In this document: positions 26,501 through 37,226 of the stretch, piece by piece
Layout: each line of letters opens with the position of its first letter
Numbering within the stretch: position 1 is the first letter of the stretch
NCBI RefSeq assembly: GCF_036417845.1
Contig: NC_089979.1
Coordinates: forward strand, 120,561,415 to 120,625,414
From: Apteryx mantelli
Taxonomy: Eukaryota; Chordata; Aves; Apterygiformes; Apterygidae
Reading direction: 5' to 3'
Length of the DNA: 64,000 nt
Notes under the pieces: model-generated
What the model was told of the DNA's origin: nothing
Databases searched by the model: none
The model's input: only the letters and a program-made list of their open reading frames with translations
Position numbers and translations under genes: made by a program

Positions 26501-29500
26501 AAGTTCCAGCCCCATTTTTATGTGCATCAGAGTGCAAAAAATATAGATGTATATACATCATGTTAGTCTCTACCATACTGTATTTCAGGAAGATGGGAGA
26601 TCTTGCTCCTGTGCACTGTTCAGCCACTATATAAAGAGGAACTCAAACAAAACTTGAATAACTTGAAAGGTTCTCCTAGAGAAGAGAAACAAGGAACTGT
26701 GGAGAGAGATGGGGCCCAGGCAATGTTCAAGAAGAGATAAACAGACTAAAAGGAAACAATGGTGCAATGCAAAAAGAATCTGTCTCTCCCTGCCAGCAAA
26801 ACCTTGTAGTAGCTTGATGCTACTTGATACAATTGTTTCTAGAACTGTCCTGTCCCAAATTCTCTGGCAACAACTCACAGGATTTTGTGGGGCAGAGCTG
26901 CTCCTGCTCTCCTGCCTCCAGGAGAGGGATTGTAGGTGGACCAGCATAGAAGACATGTAACAGAAAGCACAGCTAAACTATGTGCATTTTCTTATTTTCA
27001 GCTAAGAACATAAAAAATGGCTGAGTTCACTTGCCATCATCTTTAACTTGCCTAAGAAATTATGTCCTTTCTTATGTTTTTTGAAATGAAGAAACAAATG
27101 TCCTCTGGTCCCAGGCAGCCCCTACCAGAGCAATTTCCCTCCTTCCAGGTCATGGCCTGCCTCTTCATGTTTTTTCCAGGACTCCTGTCACACCATGGTC
27201 ATCACCTCAAATGATGAACTGCAGTAGCTATGCAGTCACAGATTAACCTGGGGAGGACTAAGGAGGCTTTAGCCCAGTGGTGTCTGGCCAGTGTAGTGTG
27301 TGCTCCCATGTCAGCTGATGCTGTGGCTGTAAAGCCCTGCTACAGTCTGATGGTAACCACGCACTCCCACACTATATGGGTGGCTGTCGGCTCACACACT
27401 GAGCAATAGGGCTGTGTTAAAAAAGTTTCAATCCGAGATCCCCATTCAGCTGGATCACTGACATGATACTGTGACACATACAATATGTCCCCATGTGGTT
27501 ATGACAGAAACATTGATGTGTGTTTCTCTGTGTTCCATTACTGCTATGTTAAATAAGTAAAATAAGAAATCAAGAAACAAATGTTTGGAATGGATATAAA
27601 TTCAAGGAGGGAAATGTGAATCCACCTATAGTGACTGAGGTTTAGGAAGAAATTCTGTGCGTGGTCAAGATATTTTTCAGCCGACTCGGGCAGTGTTTCC
27701 TGTACCTGCTTCTCACCACTATCAGAGACAGGATTATGGACTATAGTCTGAAAATCTGGCCTAGTCTTGAAAGCTCCCATATTTCAGGGAGGAAACTAAC
27801 ATTTTTTCTTTCATCTTCCCCACTACGTCTTCATCAGTGGAGAGACGTAGGCATCTTCAGGCATGATTCAAGTCAGACAAGTTAGACAACAATTAGGATC
27901 TTGATTTAGGTGCACTGGAACCGCTTTTAGAAGCAGTTCTTTCCACTGACTGTACAGGGAGCCTAACACAGTCCATCAACAAAGGTAGGGTGAATATACC
28001 CTTAGAATACACCGCAGCAGCCATTCATTTTGATGCTGAGACTCCAGCCCTTAAAGAGCTCATTGGAACAGCTGATCAAGAAAAGAAGAGGAAAATCTAT
28101 TTATCCTAGAGAATAAAGACCTTGGTTAGTCCCTCAGGCAAACAAGGATAGACAAGGGAGACAGACTAAGCTTTTCCATTTCACTCTCTCCCTCCAGATC
28201 TGAGATGCAACTCAGAAGCTGTGATTCCTCTGTGATTCTCCATTAATGAATGGCAGCATTCAAAGCAAGACATGTCCATTGGCCTTTTAGCATTTTAAAA
28301 TCCTTTAAAGACACAAAGTTTCTTGAATTTTTGTGAAAGTAGATGGCTGAGTGCAGGAAAGACATCCCTTTAGGGCCTTTACTAGGCTGAAGAGCCCTCC
28401 AAAGCAAGATGTTATAGATGTACCAGTGTCAAGTGGGGACAGGGGATTGCACTTTATCAGGCATCATATTCAGTGTTTCTCAGGGATTCGCAGGCATCTG
28501 GTAAGGCACCACCTCTCACTTGCTTTCTTTCTCTGCCCCCTTCCTACCTCCTATGTGGTTTCTTTAATGTCTGAGAAGGACCTAAAAAGCTGCTCACAGT
28601 ACAGCTTTAGTTTAATTCTGTCTAAAAGTCACAGGAGTCAGCCACAGCAAATAAGCTGATCAGAAATCAGATTCTATTAGGCTTTTCTGAAGCTTAATTC
28701 CAACAAATAAGCAACAGTGTTGTTTTAAAAGAAGCTCAGACTCACTATATAGACTAAGTTGCAGCTTCATGAAAGGGATTAAACAAAATGGTCCAAAAGA
28801 CCAGGTTTGAGTCTGAGGGAAACAACCAAATCTCCTAAGATTCAAGGACTGCAACGCAGAGCAAGCAAATACAAACTGCAGCTAATTCTGTAGATATAAA
28901 TGAATAAAAGTGTCAGCTAACTTTTCCACTTTCTGTTAACGGATGAATAGCATAGAAGAAATAATGACTGAGAAATGTAAAGGGATGAACCTCACATAAA
29001 CTTTTTTTCTTAAAGAGGTTAGTTAAAAGAAAAAGAAAAAACAACAATATAAAAACCTTTTTCTATAACTACAGCTGTTGATTGTGAAACCTTGAGTTCA
29101 GCTAAGAGGATCCTCCACAAATTTCAACATCTCTTTGCACATCTCAGTTAGAAAAGTAACATCTGATGACCCATTTATAGAAAAAAGAGAACTGCTCCTT
29201 GATTTTGTTTTAAATGAAAACAGATTTGCTTGCTAGAAGTTTGCAAACTGGTACATCCTTCTTCAGGCAGGAAGAGGTATTTTTGAGCTTCTTGTAGTGA
29301 GTGACAAATCGACTTAGCATTACTCTTGATGTGATAATCTAAGACATCACTTGTACCATAAGATATATGGTAAGTCATCTTTGCCTTTTTTTTTTCATCT
29401 GTGGATTTAGTAGTTGTTTATGTAGTCTAATGCCAGATGTGAAAAATACTTGTGGAATCTTGCCAGTGCACTCATCTTGAAAATGTACCCTAGAGAAAAG

Positions 29501-30377
29501 CATAGGATATGTTAAATGGAATGAACTACTTTTAAAGGACAGAACCACTAGAAGATTTGAGTAGGAAAACAAATTTATAGAGGGTGATCTGGATAAGAAT
29601 GTAATGGAATAATATGTCTTTTTGATAAACAGATTATACACATCAACATTTTTTTCTCTGAAGATGATATATCATGATGGAAATTTATATTTTAAAATTG
29701 TTAATGCAAAGACAAAGCAGTTTATCTGAGTGAAGCGTACATATTCCTCTTGAAGGATGACTACAGAAAATCTGATGTAATTTAAACACTCTTTCTCATG
29801 GCACCTGTTTACATGCTACATAGCATAGCATTTTACCTCTGCTTACTACAAATTTTTAATTGTTACTATTTTACAGCACTGTGCAAATTAACTGTGACTG
29901 ACACTTACTTTAATAAAATCTTTGTCTTTTTGAAAACAGAGAGTTTTGATCTGAAACTCAGCATGAAACAGTGACATCTGAGTTTGCTCAACTTGCCTAT
30001 GGAGAGGTTTTTGACTTGAAAGCTGAATGACTGCTAGTTTCAACCAGAGTAACAAAATTGGTATAGGAGATTGCAGATTTCTAGAGCAATTGAATATATC
30101 TAAGCTGTACTCAGAACAATATATACATATTTTTAAAATATTCTTCCTTCAGAGATCTTTCAGAATTATCTTTGGTTTTCTCCTAATGATCAGGAAACAT
30201 AAGCCCAGCCAGGGGTCTAATTAACAATACAACTCTAGGTTTATTAATCCAGTGGCCAAAACTGTTTCCTAAAACAGTGAGACTATAGGATAAAGCACAT
30301 AAGCACTTGACAGTTCCCTTATCTGTTTTCCAAATTAGTATCTGTAGAGTTTCCATTATCACCATATGCTGGATACT
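20594..30377. other. Intergenic, nothing recognised
   Basis: Nearly 10 kb of AT-rich DNA between the CCR2-like gene and the minus-strand ERV. Frames are below about 150 codons and show no domains. The 145- and 99-codon minus frames near 24,617-25,146 overlap a moderately GC-rich patch and each other, so they are not credible. No receptor pseudogene was detected. Confidence 0.5.
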
Positions 30378-30382
30378 ATACA

Positions 30383-30969
30383 TGTCGCAGCGAGGGGTGG
30401 TTATTGGTATTATTATTATCTCTGGGTTTATTGCAAACAGATTTATTAAAGATGGATATACAGTGTAGTCATAGCAAGCGAATCGTACTGCACATTTGTT
30501 ATTGCCTGAGTCTCGGTTTCTTACCACTCCAACCATTTCTTGTCAGAGCTTCTCTTAACTCCAGGAGAGTAACCTTGAGAGGCGTCCCAGCTCAAGGGGA
30601 GAGTCTCCACCATGCAGCCTGCTGCCATGCAGGAGAGCTCAATGGGCTCTAGGCTGCAGCGCTATTTATGGGCACGGAGTTTGACTCATGGTCATACAAT
30701 ATTTGGTGTGGAGATGTATCTTTTCTTGTTGATCTCATGGCATGCTGGGGAAGAGATACCTTTTTGTTGACCTCACGCCGTGTTGTGGAAAATATACCCC
30801 TTTCTGCTGATCTCAGGCCCATTGCAACCAGTATTGCCTAGTTCTTCCTGGTCAGCCCTGGGGGCTGTCAGTTATTTGCAGTCAGTTGGGCCTGAGATAA
30901 GCGGGGGGGAGTTGCGCTCCACCACACTTTGGGCCCGAGATGAAGGGGAGGTATTTGCGCTCCACCACA
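30383..30969 (-). repeat. 3' LTR of the minus-strand ERV (complete)
   Basis: A 587-bp element with TG...CA ends. On the minus strand the U3 begins with two imperfect repeats of about 40 bp sharing tgtggtggagcgcaa and gagat blocks. A TATA-like cataaata follows near 30,665, and AATAAA signals near 30,430-30,450 mark the R region. The boundaries agree with the target-site duplication. Confidence 0.8.
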
Positions 30970-31089
30970 CTTCCATCCCGTGACCATAGTCAAACCTCTG
31001 ATGTTTTCACAGAGTGGTGGTGTGGTCACCTCTTGTCTCTGCATCATAAATATATATGGCGGTTATTTCCTCTCTTATAGGTTTACTCT

Positions 31090-31676
31090 CTGGTGGAGCA
31101 TCTTCCTCCGGTTTGTCTGGGGGAAGAGGCTGGTATGAGTGTGAGGACTCGTTTCACTATTACCGATTTCATACTGCTAATTACTACTATTACAACAATA
31201 ATGGTTATCAAAACAGTGAACAATGGTTGGAGTAGGCTTGCAAGCCATTCCAAAAGTCAGAAACCCATCAGTTCGAATAGTTGATTTAGCCACGATGAGT
31301 ATATTCCATCCCAGATACTTGCAGAGTTGGCTGCTACTTGCCAGATTCGCGTAATTTGCAGGGAGAGTGGCTGAGAGACGTTGGGAATGTGCATGCAACA
31401 GTCATCACTGGAGATGTTCAAGAAGGCACAGACTCCTCCCGCCTTCAACAGCATGAGGTCCAGAGTAGTTTTCAATGGTAGTGTCATGCAGGCGGTTGCA
31501 TCTCCACGCTCATTTAGGAGAGTTAGGCTGTTTGCTGTGGCGTTAGCTAGTGTTTCTACTTGATCAGTCAGTTGCACTAATTACTCTTGGGTTTTAGCTG
31601 ACGCAATTCCCCAGCCAAAATATCCCTCTAGTCCCCAGAGCAAGCACTTCTGAACCTTTTCTCTGTGTGATAGGTC
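31090..31676 (-). pseudogene. env: ERV env transmembrane-subunit remnant
   Basis: Downstream of the surface-subunit frame, the minus strand encodes a TM-like region. It includes LKTTLDLMLLKAGGVC followed by a paired-Cys motif (31,257-31,577 frame) and, in another frame, a hydrophobic segment LFTVLITIIVVIVVI near 31,160-31,215 that fits a membrane anchor. Cys spacing before the CC pair is nine residues, where gamma- and alpharetroviral TM usually has six. A TGA after the anchor-proximal region and a frame change separate the pieces, so the subunit is broken. Confidence 0.7.
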
Positions 31677-32771
31677 TCACCATAGAGTTGACCTTTTAAC
31701 TCGTCCCCACTTTTGAGAGGAAGGAAGGCCTGGGTAATATGACTTAGGACAGAGCAATGGGATAGTTAATGAGCATTGTACCCCAATAAGCGTAGCAGGG
31801 AGCAGGGTATATAGCGTGTGGTCAGAGCATGCCCAAACCATTCCCTTTGGGGCTGGCACAGTTGCCTTTTTGCATTTGACTATTAAGGTCCCTTTCCCCT
31901 TTGTGGGATAAAAATCGTCTCTAAAGAGCTTCTCAGTGAAATTAGGTGCTGAGTTGTTGGCACACAGACAACCTTGCATTAGCATGCGCCATAAGGGAGG
32001 AAAGGTCATGAGAGGATGGAATGAGGCATTACAGGGCAATGGGAGTGTGCACTTCCATTCAGGATTTTCAGGAGGGGGTTTGCGAGAGTGTTTGGGTCCT
32101 CTCCAAGCACGTCCCCATAATGATCCTCTTCCTCCCCTCTGACATGATTTTGGGCAAAGGGAGAATTTAGTCTGTTTTTCTTCTCCTAGTGTCCGCTGAG
32201 TTCCATCCTGACAGTACATCGGACACTCATGTCCCTTGACTTTGGGGCATACCACACACCACGGGGCAGGCTCTTCCAACCATTCCCATTTTAATGAGTG
32301 ATCTTCTCGACTCCATTGGTCAAGAGCACAAGGGAGCCCCCATGGGAGGGTAGTGCATGGGATGGTGGTCTCCCTTCCCCATGCAGTACCATCTAGGTAC
32401 ACACCTTGGTCAGTGCAGGTTTTACCTTTTAGGCCCGAAAGCATTGAGGGCCAGCTATAATTGCGCCACGGTGGGTCCCTGGCTTCCTGTCGGAAGACAA
32501 ATGACCCTCCCTTAGCCCAGGTATTATTTAAGTCCTCCTCTAAATTTGGGAAGTAGAGGTGGATGGGCAGCGGGTTCCCCTCGGTCGATCCCAGGTTGTT
32601 TAAACAAGCTATGATCAAGGAGGTATTAATAAGGCGGCCAAATATTTGTATTTGTTTTAAGATTACATGAGATTCAAATTTCTCATTTTGTGGGGGTATT
32701 CCCATACCATCAGTAATAAGTATGAGGGTTATCATTCCTCCCACTATCTTTATCATTTGGAACAAATTCAT
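31677..32771 (-). pseudogene. env: ERV env surface-subunit frame
   Basis: A 364-codon open frame with a real ATG and a hydrophobic stretch at residues 7-24 that fits a signal peptide. It is Cys- and Trp-rich, with a CVVC motif at 172-175 matching the CXXC type of gammaretroviral surface subunits. Glycosylation sites include NNT, NYS, NAS and NFT. It ends with a furin-type RVKR at 357-360, but a TGA (31,677-31,679) follows four codons later. The surface subunit could therefore in principle be made without its TM partner. Whether it is transcribed is unknown; its own 3' LTR is intact but the 5' LTR promoter is truncated. Confidence 0.75.
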
Positions 32772-32969
32772 TTTACGCAGGATTCCCTCAGGATGAATTC
32801 GACCTTTTGGGATAGTACTTCCTCAGTTAGGGGTTAGCAATCTGGGAAATAATAAACAGTACTACCAGTTTCAGTCCTGCCAGTAGAATTCGTAGTTTCA
32901 GGTCTCGCTCACTTATCCTGTGAAAATAAGAATAGTATGTCTTGGTGGGGTGAGTCCAGACAGGTTACC

Positions 32970-33190
32970 CCTTAATGACTGGGATATATTACCTTCAGTA
33001 AGCCAGAGATGACTTCTACTCTGGTTAGGATATATTTCCACCCTGTGGCTGTACGAGGTAGGGGTCCCATGTAATCAATTTGCCAGGCGGACCACAGGGG
33101 CTTCCCTGCTTTCAAGTGCAGTGCTGGTTGGAGAGCTGCACTTCCTGCTTTCAGTCTTAATCTACATTGTGGGCACTCGGTGCCTCCAGC
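32970..33190 (-). pseudogene. pol: ERV pol remnant, integrase fragment
   Basis: The minus strand encodes a CPQC zinc-ligand pair and the WQIDYMGPLP block that contains the first catalytic Asp of retroviral integrases. It then continues with a conserved-looking core strand and stops at TAA. The rest of the integrase core, including the second Asp and the Glu, is absent. The fragment abuts the RT fragment, marking a large internal deletion. Confidence 0.7.
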
Positions 33191-33350
33191 TGCCGTCTGG
33201 CTTCTTAACTGGCCACACTGGGGAGTTATACGGGGAATAGGTTTGGAACATGATCCCTCTCTGTAGTAGATCCTGTATTACGTTGTGGACCCCTCTCCTG
33301 GCTGCAGCAGATAGAGGGTATTGGGACATGTGAGTGATTTTAGAACCTGG
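33191..33350 (-). pseudogene. pol: ERV pol remnant, start of reverse transcriptase
   Basis: The minus strand encodes YPLS, LLQRGI and SPVWPVKKPDG-type blocks typical of the N-terminal finger region of gammaretrovirus-like RT. The catalytic YxDD region is gone. Sequence jumps directly to integrase near 33,190. Confidence 0.7.
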
Positions 33351-33448
33351 CAGAGGAGGGGAAATCCTCAGTAGCCTGATTCAGGCGGCCTTGCTGTCCT
33401 CCTCCCGGACTATCTGCTGGGGTCTCCCAAATGCCCATTTGGGAGTAA

Positions 33449-33796
33449 TCACTGTCTGCCATTCAATACATCAAATCCCAAGACATTGTCCCCGCTCTCA
33501 ATGACAGCCAGCTGGCACAGGGTTGCTCGCTTTTCATCAGGGAGGCGCAGATAAGCTCTTGCTACCGGGCACACCTCGCTTCCACCGGTGTATCGGAGTA
33601 GTCGGACTCCGCGCCTCCCCACAGCGACCCCTGCCCTCTTTGCTGCCACCTTTGAGAGGGTGGACATCTGAGCCCCTGTGTCAATAAGGAATTTGGCTGG
33701 GATTTGATGAGTCCCTAATGGAAGGTAGATGTGGGGTCCTTCCAGGGGTCCCACTGAAAGGCCTCTATTCTCCGGATGGGGAGGCCCACTACCCAT
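33449..33796 (-). pseudogene. pro: ERV aspartic protease remnant
   Basis: A 115-codon frame containing the catalytic LIDTGAQMS motif (D-T-G) and a C-terminal GFDVLNGR block corresponding to the second conserved protease motif. It ends at TGA (33,449-33,451), where protease would normally run on into pol. Position between gag-region remnants and RT is as expected for a gammaretrovirus-like element. Confidence 0.75.
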
Positions 33797-34119
33797 CCGG
33801 GGGCCAATAGTTTTTTGCTTCTACAGCCTTTAGCTCCTCCCAGAGATGGGAGAAGGGGTTACTGGTGTGCGGAGGCACAGTAGGAGTAGTGCCCTCCTGT
33901 TTCCTTTCCCCTTTATCTAATCTTGTTTCCTGCCCTGCAGGGGACACATGCGGAAAGGTGTCTATTAGATTAGCAATTGTCCCTGCCGCCTGCCCGTGTA
34001 AAGCAGCTCTAGGTATACCTAACTGCAGTGCTGTGTGCCATAGCTGGTTTCTTCTTTCTGCCTTTCTGCCTGCGGGGTGGACTTCCCTTCCCCCTAGACT
34101 GCAGTTCTGACCACTTTCC
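33789..34119 (-). pseudogene. ERV gag-region remnant fused to truncated LTR
   Basis: A minus-strand frame starts inside the LTR (34,193) and continues through this segment into the protease region. The LTR part is read-through. The remainder is hydrophilic and resembles no gag domain I can name; its place upstream of protease makes it a gag or gag-pro linker remnant by inference. The junction at about 34,119 marks a deletion that removed R, U5, primer site and most of gag. Confidence 0.5.
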
Positions 34120-34410
34120 TTTATGGGCACGGAGTTTGACTCATGGTCATACAATATTTGGTATGGAGATGTACCTTTTTTTGCTGACCTCATGCTGTGT
34201 TGTGGAAAATATACCCCTTTCTGCTGATCTCATGCCCATTTCTGGCCTCACCAATTGCAACCAGTATTGCCTAGTTCTTCCTGGTCAGCCCTGGGGGCTG
34301 TCAGTTATTTGCAGTCAGCTGGGGCCTGAGATAAGGGGGGAGAGGAGGGTAGTTGCGCCCCACCACACTTTGGGCCCGAGATGAGAGGGGGGTAGTTGCG
34401 CTCCACCACA
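34120..34410 (-). repeat. Truncated 5' LTR of the minus-strand ERV (U3 only)
   Basis: This stretch matches 30,665-30,969 of the 3' LTR with substitutions and indels. It lacks one internal repeat of about 37 bp and has an extra ttctggcctcacc segment. It ends precisely at the target-site duplication but lacks the R/U5 half, including the poly(A) signal. Two promoter-proximal repeats with ttgcgctccaccaca are retained. Confidence 0.8.
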
Positions 34411-34415
34411 ATACA

Positions 34416-36080
34416 CAGCTCAGGGTAATATGTATTTTTGCAGGAAGTGGCTTCTGAAGCAAAGGTTACGCTAGAGAAATGAGGCTCAGCTAGTGAGAGG
34501 AACCACTCAGAGGGGAGACAACAATTTAAGCATGCAAAAGGGGTTGAAAGTAAGAAGATAAGGTGCAGGAAAGATCTGGGAGTTATTCCAAGATGGCAGA
34601 TGAAAGGAAAAGGAGGAGGGAAGGCACTGAGACAGAAGTTAGCAGGAAGAAGGGGCTGTCATGAAAGGAACTGTCATAATAATATCAAGGCAGCATTCTG
34701 CAATAACATTTGCATGTATCCTATTAAACAGTTGCTTACTCATGAAATCCCACTCTGAATTTATGATCCAGGTTTTTTTCATAACCATGTTTACATATCA
34801 GCATCATGCAGACACAAAAGGATCCAGACACAGAATTATTAAGATGGGCATCACCCTTCATAACCATTGTAGGGTGCAGTATGTGCTACCAGCCCCCTGA
34901 TGTGGTTGATGTCCTCCTGCCTGCTTTGTGGCTGCAATTGGTCTTCTGGGCTGTGGCTTCAAACCCTTCCACCTTGGCAGAACACCTGTTTTAAGGCACT
35001 TGCTTCTGCTGAGCAGGACAATCTTTTGGTTTTCAGCAGCCACTGATGATCTCCTGAACTGACAGCCAGCCGAGGAAGGAGGGTCAAACTGGCCATGATC
35101 CCAGGACATGCTGGGGCTGCAGTCAGTCCCTCATCCCGTAATCTCAGTGTACAGTGTGGCTGGCTGATATATCACAAATAGGGATACTTAACTATAGGCA
35201 GTTACCAGCACCTGGTATTGTCAGAGCATGCAATCTAGATCTAGCTAAAGGGAATTTTAAATACTCCTGCAGTGCCCAAGTCTTGATACGTTTGTGAAAT
35301 GAACAAGTTAATGTTTTGGACAAATGTTTCTTTTATCAAGGTACTTTTTTTCTAAAAGAATTGCTGAGAGTATTAAAAAAGTATAACCCCTTAGATACTT
35401 TAAAATCAGCTTATTTACTGTCAGTACACCTGAGCCACAGCCACTTCCTTTACCAATCAAACCATGATCTCAGTATTGCAATGACTATGTAGTTAGTGCA
35501 GCTATGGAAAAAAACTGTTTCACAGAGGTGGTCAGAACTTCCTGAAAGCCAGTCCTCTTTGAGGAGTCTGATTGCACTTCTGTTTTCCCCAAGAAATTTT
35601 ATACAGACATAGCTGAGACTGGAACTGTTAAAACTTGCCAATTTTCCCCTACTCTTTGATCTCCAGAAGAAAACTTCTTTAATATGGCAAAGCTATACCA
35701 GAACATGAAAGTTCTCATTCTTGAGATACTGGGGACAGAGTTAACAGTCAGACTCTGCAAGAAAATAGGGAAGGGATGGGGGAAAGGTTGCAAAAACAGT
35801 ATCTCTTTTGTGTTTACAAGGTGCAGATTTTGTTTCAATAAAGCCTTTTGCTTTTTGTGCAGCTTCCTACCTGTACTGCACTGTATAAGAAACTCCATGG
35901 GAGCTGGCAGGCCAGGAGTGACTCATTTATAAGGTCATAAGCAAGTGGACACAGACCTACCAAGAGCCAGTCCCTCCTCCAGGATCTCAGGCTTAGATTT
36001 TACTGTTATCCACCTTGACACAAACTAAGATGGGGGCACTAGCAATTTTAATGGTTTATGCTTACACAGCAGAAAATGTT
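34416..36080. other. Intergenic, nothing recognised
   Basis: AT-rich interval between the minus-strand ERV and the CCR5-like gene. No supported genes or repeats. Confidence 0.5.
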
Positions 36081-36225
36081 CCAATTGTCAAAAAGATGTC
36101 ACATTTGACATTAGCCAAAAAAACATGCCTTTTGAAAGAAAATAAAATTCAGAATTGGACAAATCATTTGACAAAAGAGTAGTTTCTAGTAAAACCTTGA
36201 ACAGTACACTCAAATAAAACACTGG
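36081..36225. repeat. Diverged upstream flank of the receptor duplication, copy 2
   Basis: Counterpart of 15,661-15,805, alignable but clearly diverged. It gives the background divergence against which the neighbouring identical tract stands out. Confidence 0.7.
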
Positions 36226-36268
36226 GTGTACCAAAAATGCACTACCTCTTTTTCCTTTTCTTTCACAG

Positions 36269-36553
36269 AAGATTTATAGTCCACGCTGACAGAAATAGAA
36301 ATCTTTTATGCTATTTTAGAAGCTGTCTGCCTATCTGTTCTTTCAATTGTGAATTTCCATGCAGGTCATCAGCTGAACAACGCGTCCAGTGTCTTTCCCA
36401 GAGGACATGACTGCGACCTATTTTCATTCCACAGATACCTAAAAGCAGCACGTTTTCATGGCCCACATCTGACCTGAACTGTGTAAAGAACACAACATTT
36501 GCCTTTTTATCCCAGATCAACACTGTCTACTCGCCTGCTCTGCAGTAGCCAGA
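36269..36553 (+). other. CCR5: Probable 5' untranslated part of a CCR5-like exon
   Basis: Same structure as at 15,849: a pyrimidine-rich acceptor ending at 36,268 and a donor at 36,570. Because it lies in the identical tract, both genes should share this regulatory leader exactly. Any expression difference would have to come from sequence further upstream or from the 3' ends. Confidence 0.45.
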
Positions 36554-36569
36554 ATGGCAGATTCACTGG
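36554..36569 (+). CDS. CCR5: Probable 16-nt first coding exon of the CCR5-like receptor
   Basis: Identical to 16,134-16,149. Strong start context, five-residue reading before a GTGAGT donor, in frame with the main exon after splicing. It adds MADSLDEH to the N-terminus. Its retention does not count as independent conservation because the copies are identical throughout. Confidence 0.65.
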
Positions 36570-37218
36570 GTGAGTATTCTTGGTGCTGCAGCAAGATCGT
36601 TTCTACACCACCAGCAACCCCATTCCCACTGACATTAAGGCTCTCAGTACGGCATGAACAACCCAGCAGTCAGTTAGGTTTTACCCGTGCCAGAGTGCCT
36701 TTGCCAGTGCCCGGCCCTCCTTGGGTGAGGGCTGCAGTGTGGGCTGCACGACGTGAATGTGGCTGGGCTGCTGAGGAGAAGCGCAGCCACACGCTGCATG
36801 CCAGCTGCTGTGCTTTCCCCTTCCTGTCTCTCTCTGGCCCTTCTGAAAGCCACTGTTGAGCACAACGGCCCCAAACTAACCACTGCTAGCGTTAAACTCA
36901 TCATTCCTCTGCTTCCAGCTGAGTCCAAAGCCTGACACGCTCTCCTGAGGAGGAAAAACGGACCATACAGAGTACATGTGGAAAATGGCATGTAGCACAC
37001 TTCCAACATGCAGCAACCTGACTTCATAGCTATAGAGATGTATGTGTGTGTGCGTGTGTGTGCTCTGCAACTTTATTTTCTTCTAGACCTTAGCATCAGC
37101 AAGGTTTATATGCTCAAGAGGCAGAAGTAATCTAGATGAGGGCAGCAATGGGTTTCATTCCCTTCAATGCAAGGCTATGGAGTTTCCTGCCATTAAACAT
37201 CCTTTTCTTCCTTTCTAG
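36570..37218 (+). other. CCR5: Intron of the CCR5-like gene
   Basis: 649-nt intron identical to 16,150-16,798, with the same donor, acceptor and short tg repeat. Confidence 0.65.
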
Positions 37219-37226
37219 ATGAACAC

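Larger units (their letters stand above)
30378..34415 (-). mobile_element. Degenerate gammaretrovirus-like provirus (class I ERV), minus strand
   Basis: The element spans 30,383-34,410, flanked by a 5-bp target duplication ataca (30,378-30,382 and 34,411-34,415). It carries LTR sequence at both ends. Reading on the minus strand gives a truncated 5' LTR, an uncertain gag-region remnant, protease, the start of reverse transcriptase, a piece of integrase, Env surface and transmembrane regions, then a full 3' LTR. The primer site, most of gag, and the stretch from RT into integrase are missing. Stop codons and frame changes break pro, pol and env, so it cannot make virus. The two LTRs differ by substitutions and indels, so it is much older than the provirus at 38,858. 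It lies antisense between the two receptor genes. Confidence 0.85.

Noticed and set aside
1-30377. Additional chemokine-receptor pseudogenes upstream of or between the two genes
   Set aside because: No DRYLAIV-, NPVIYAF- or loop-like coding remnants were found outside the two genes.
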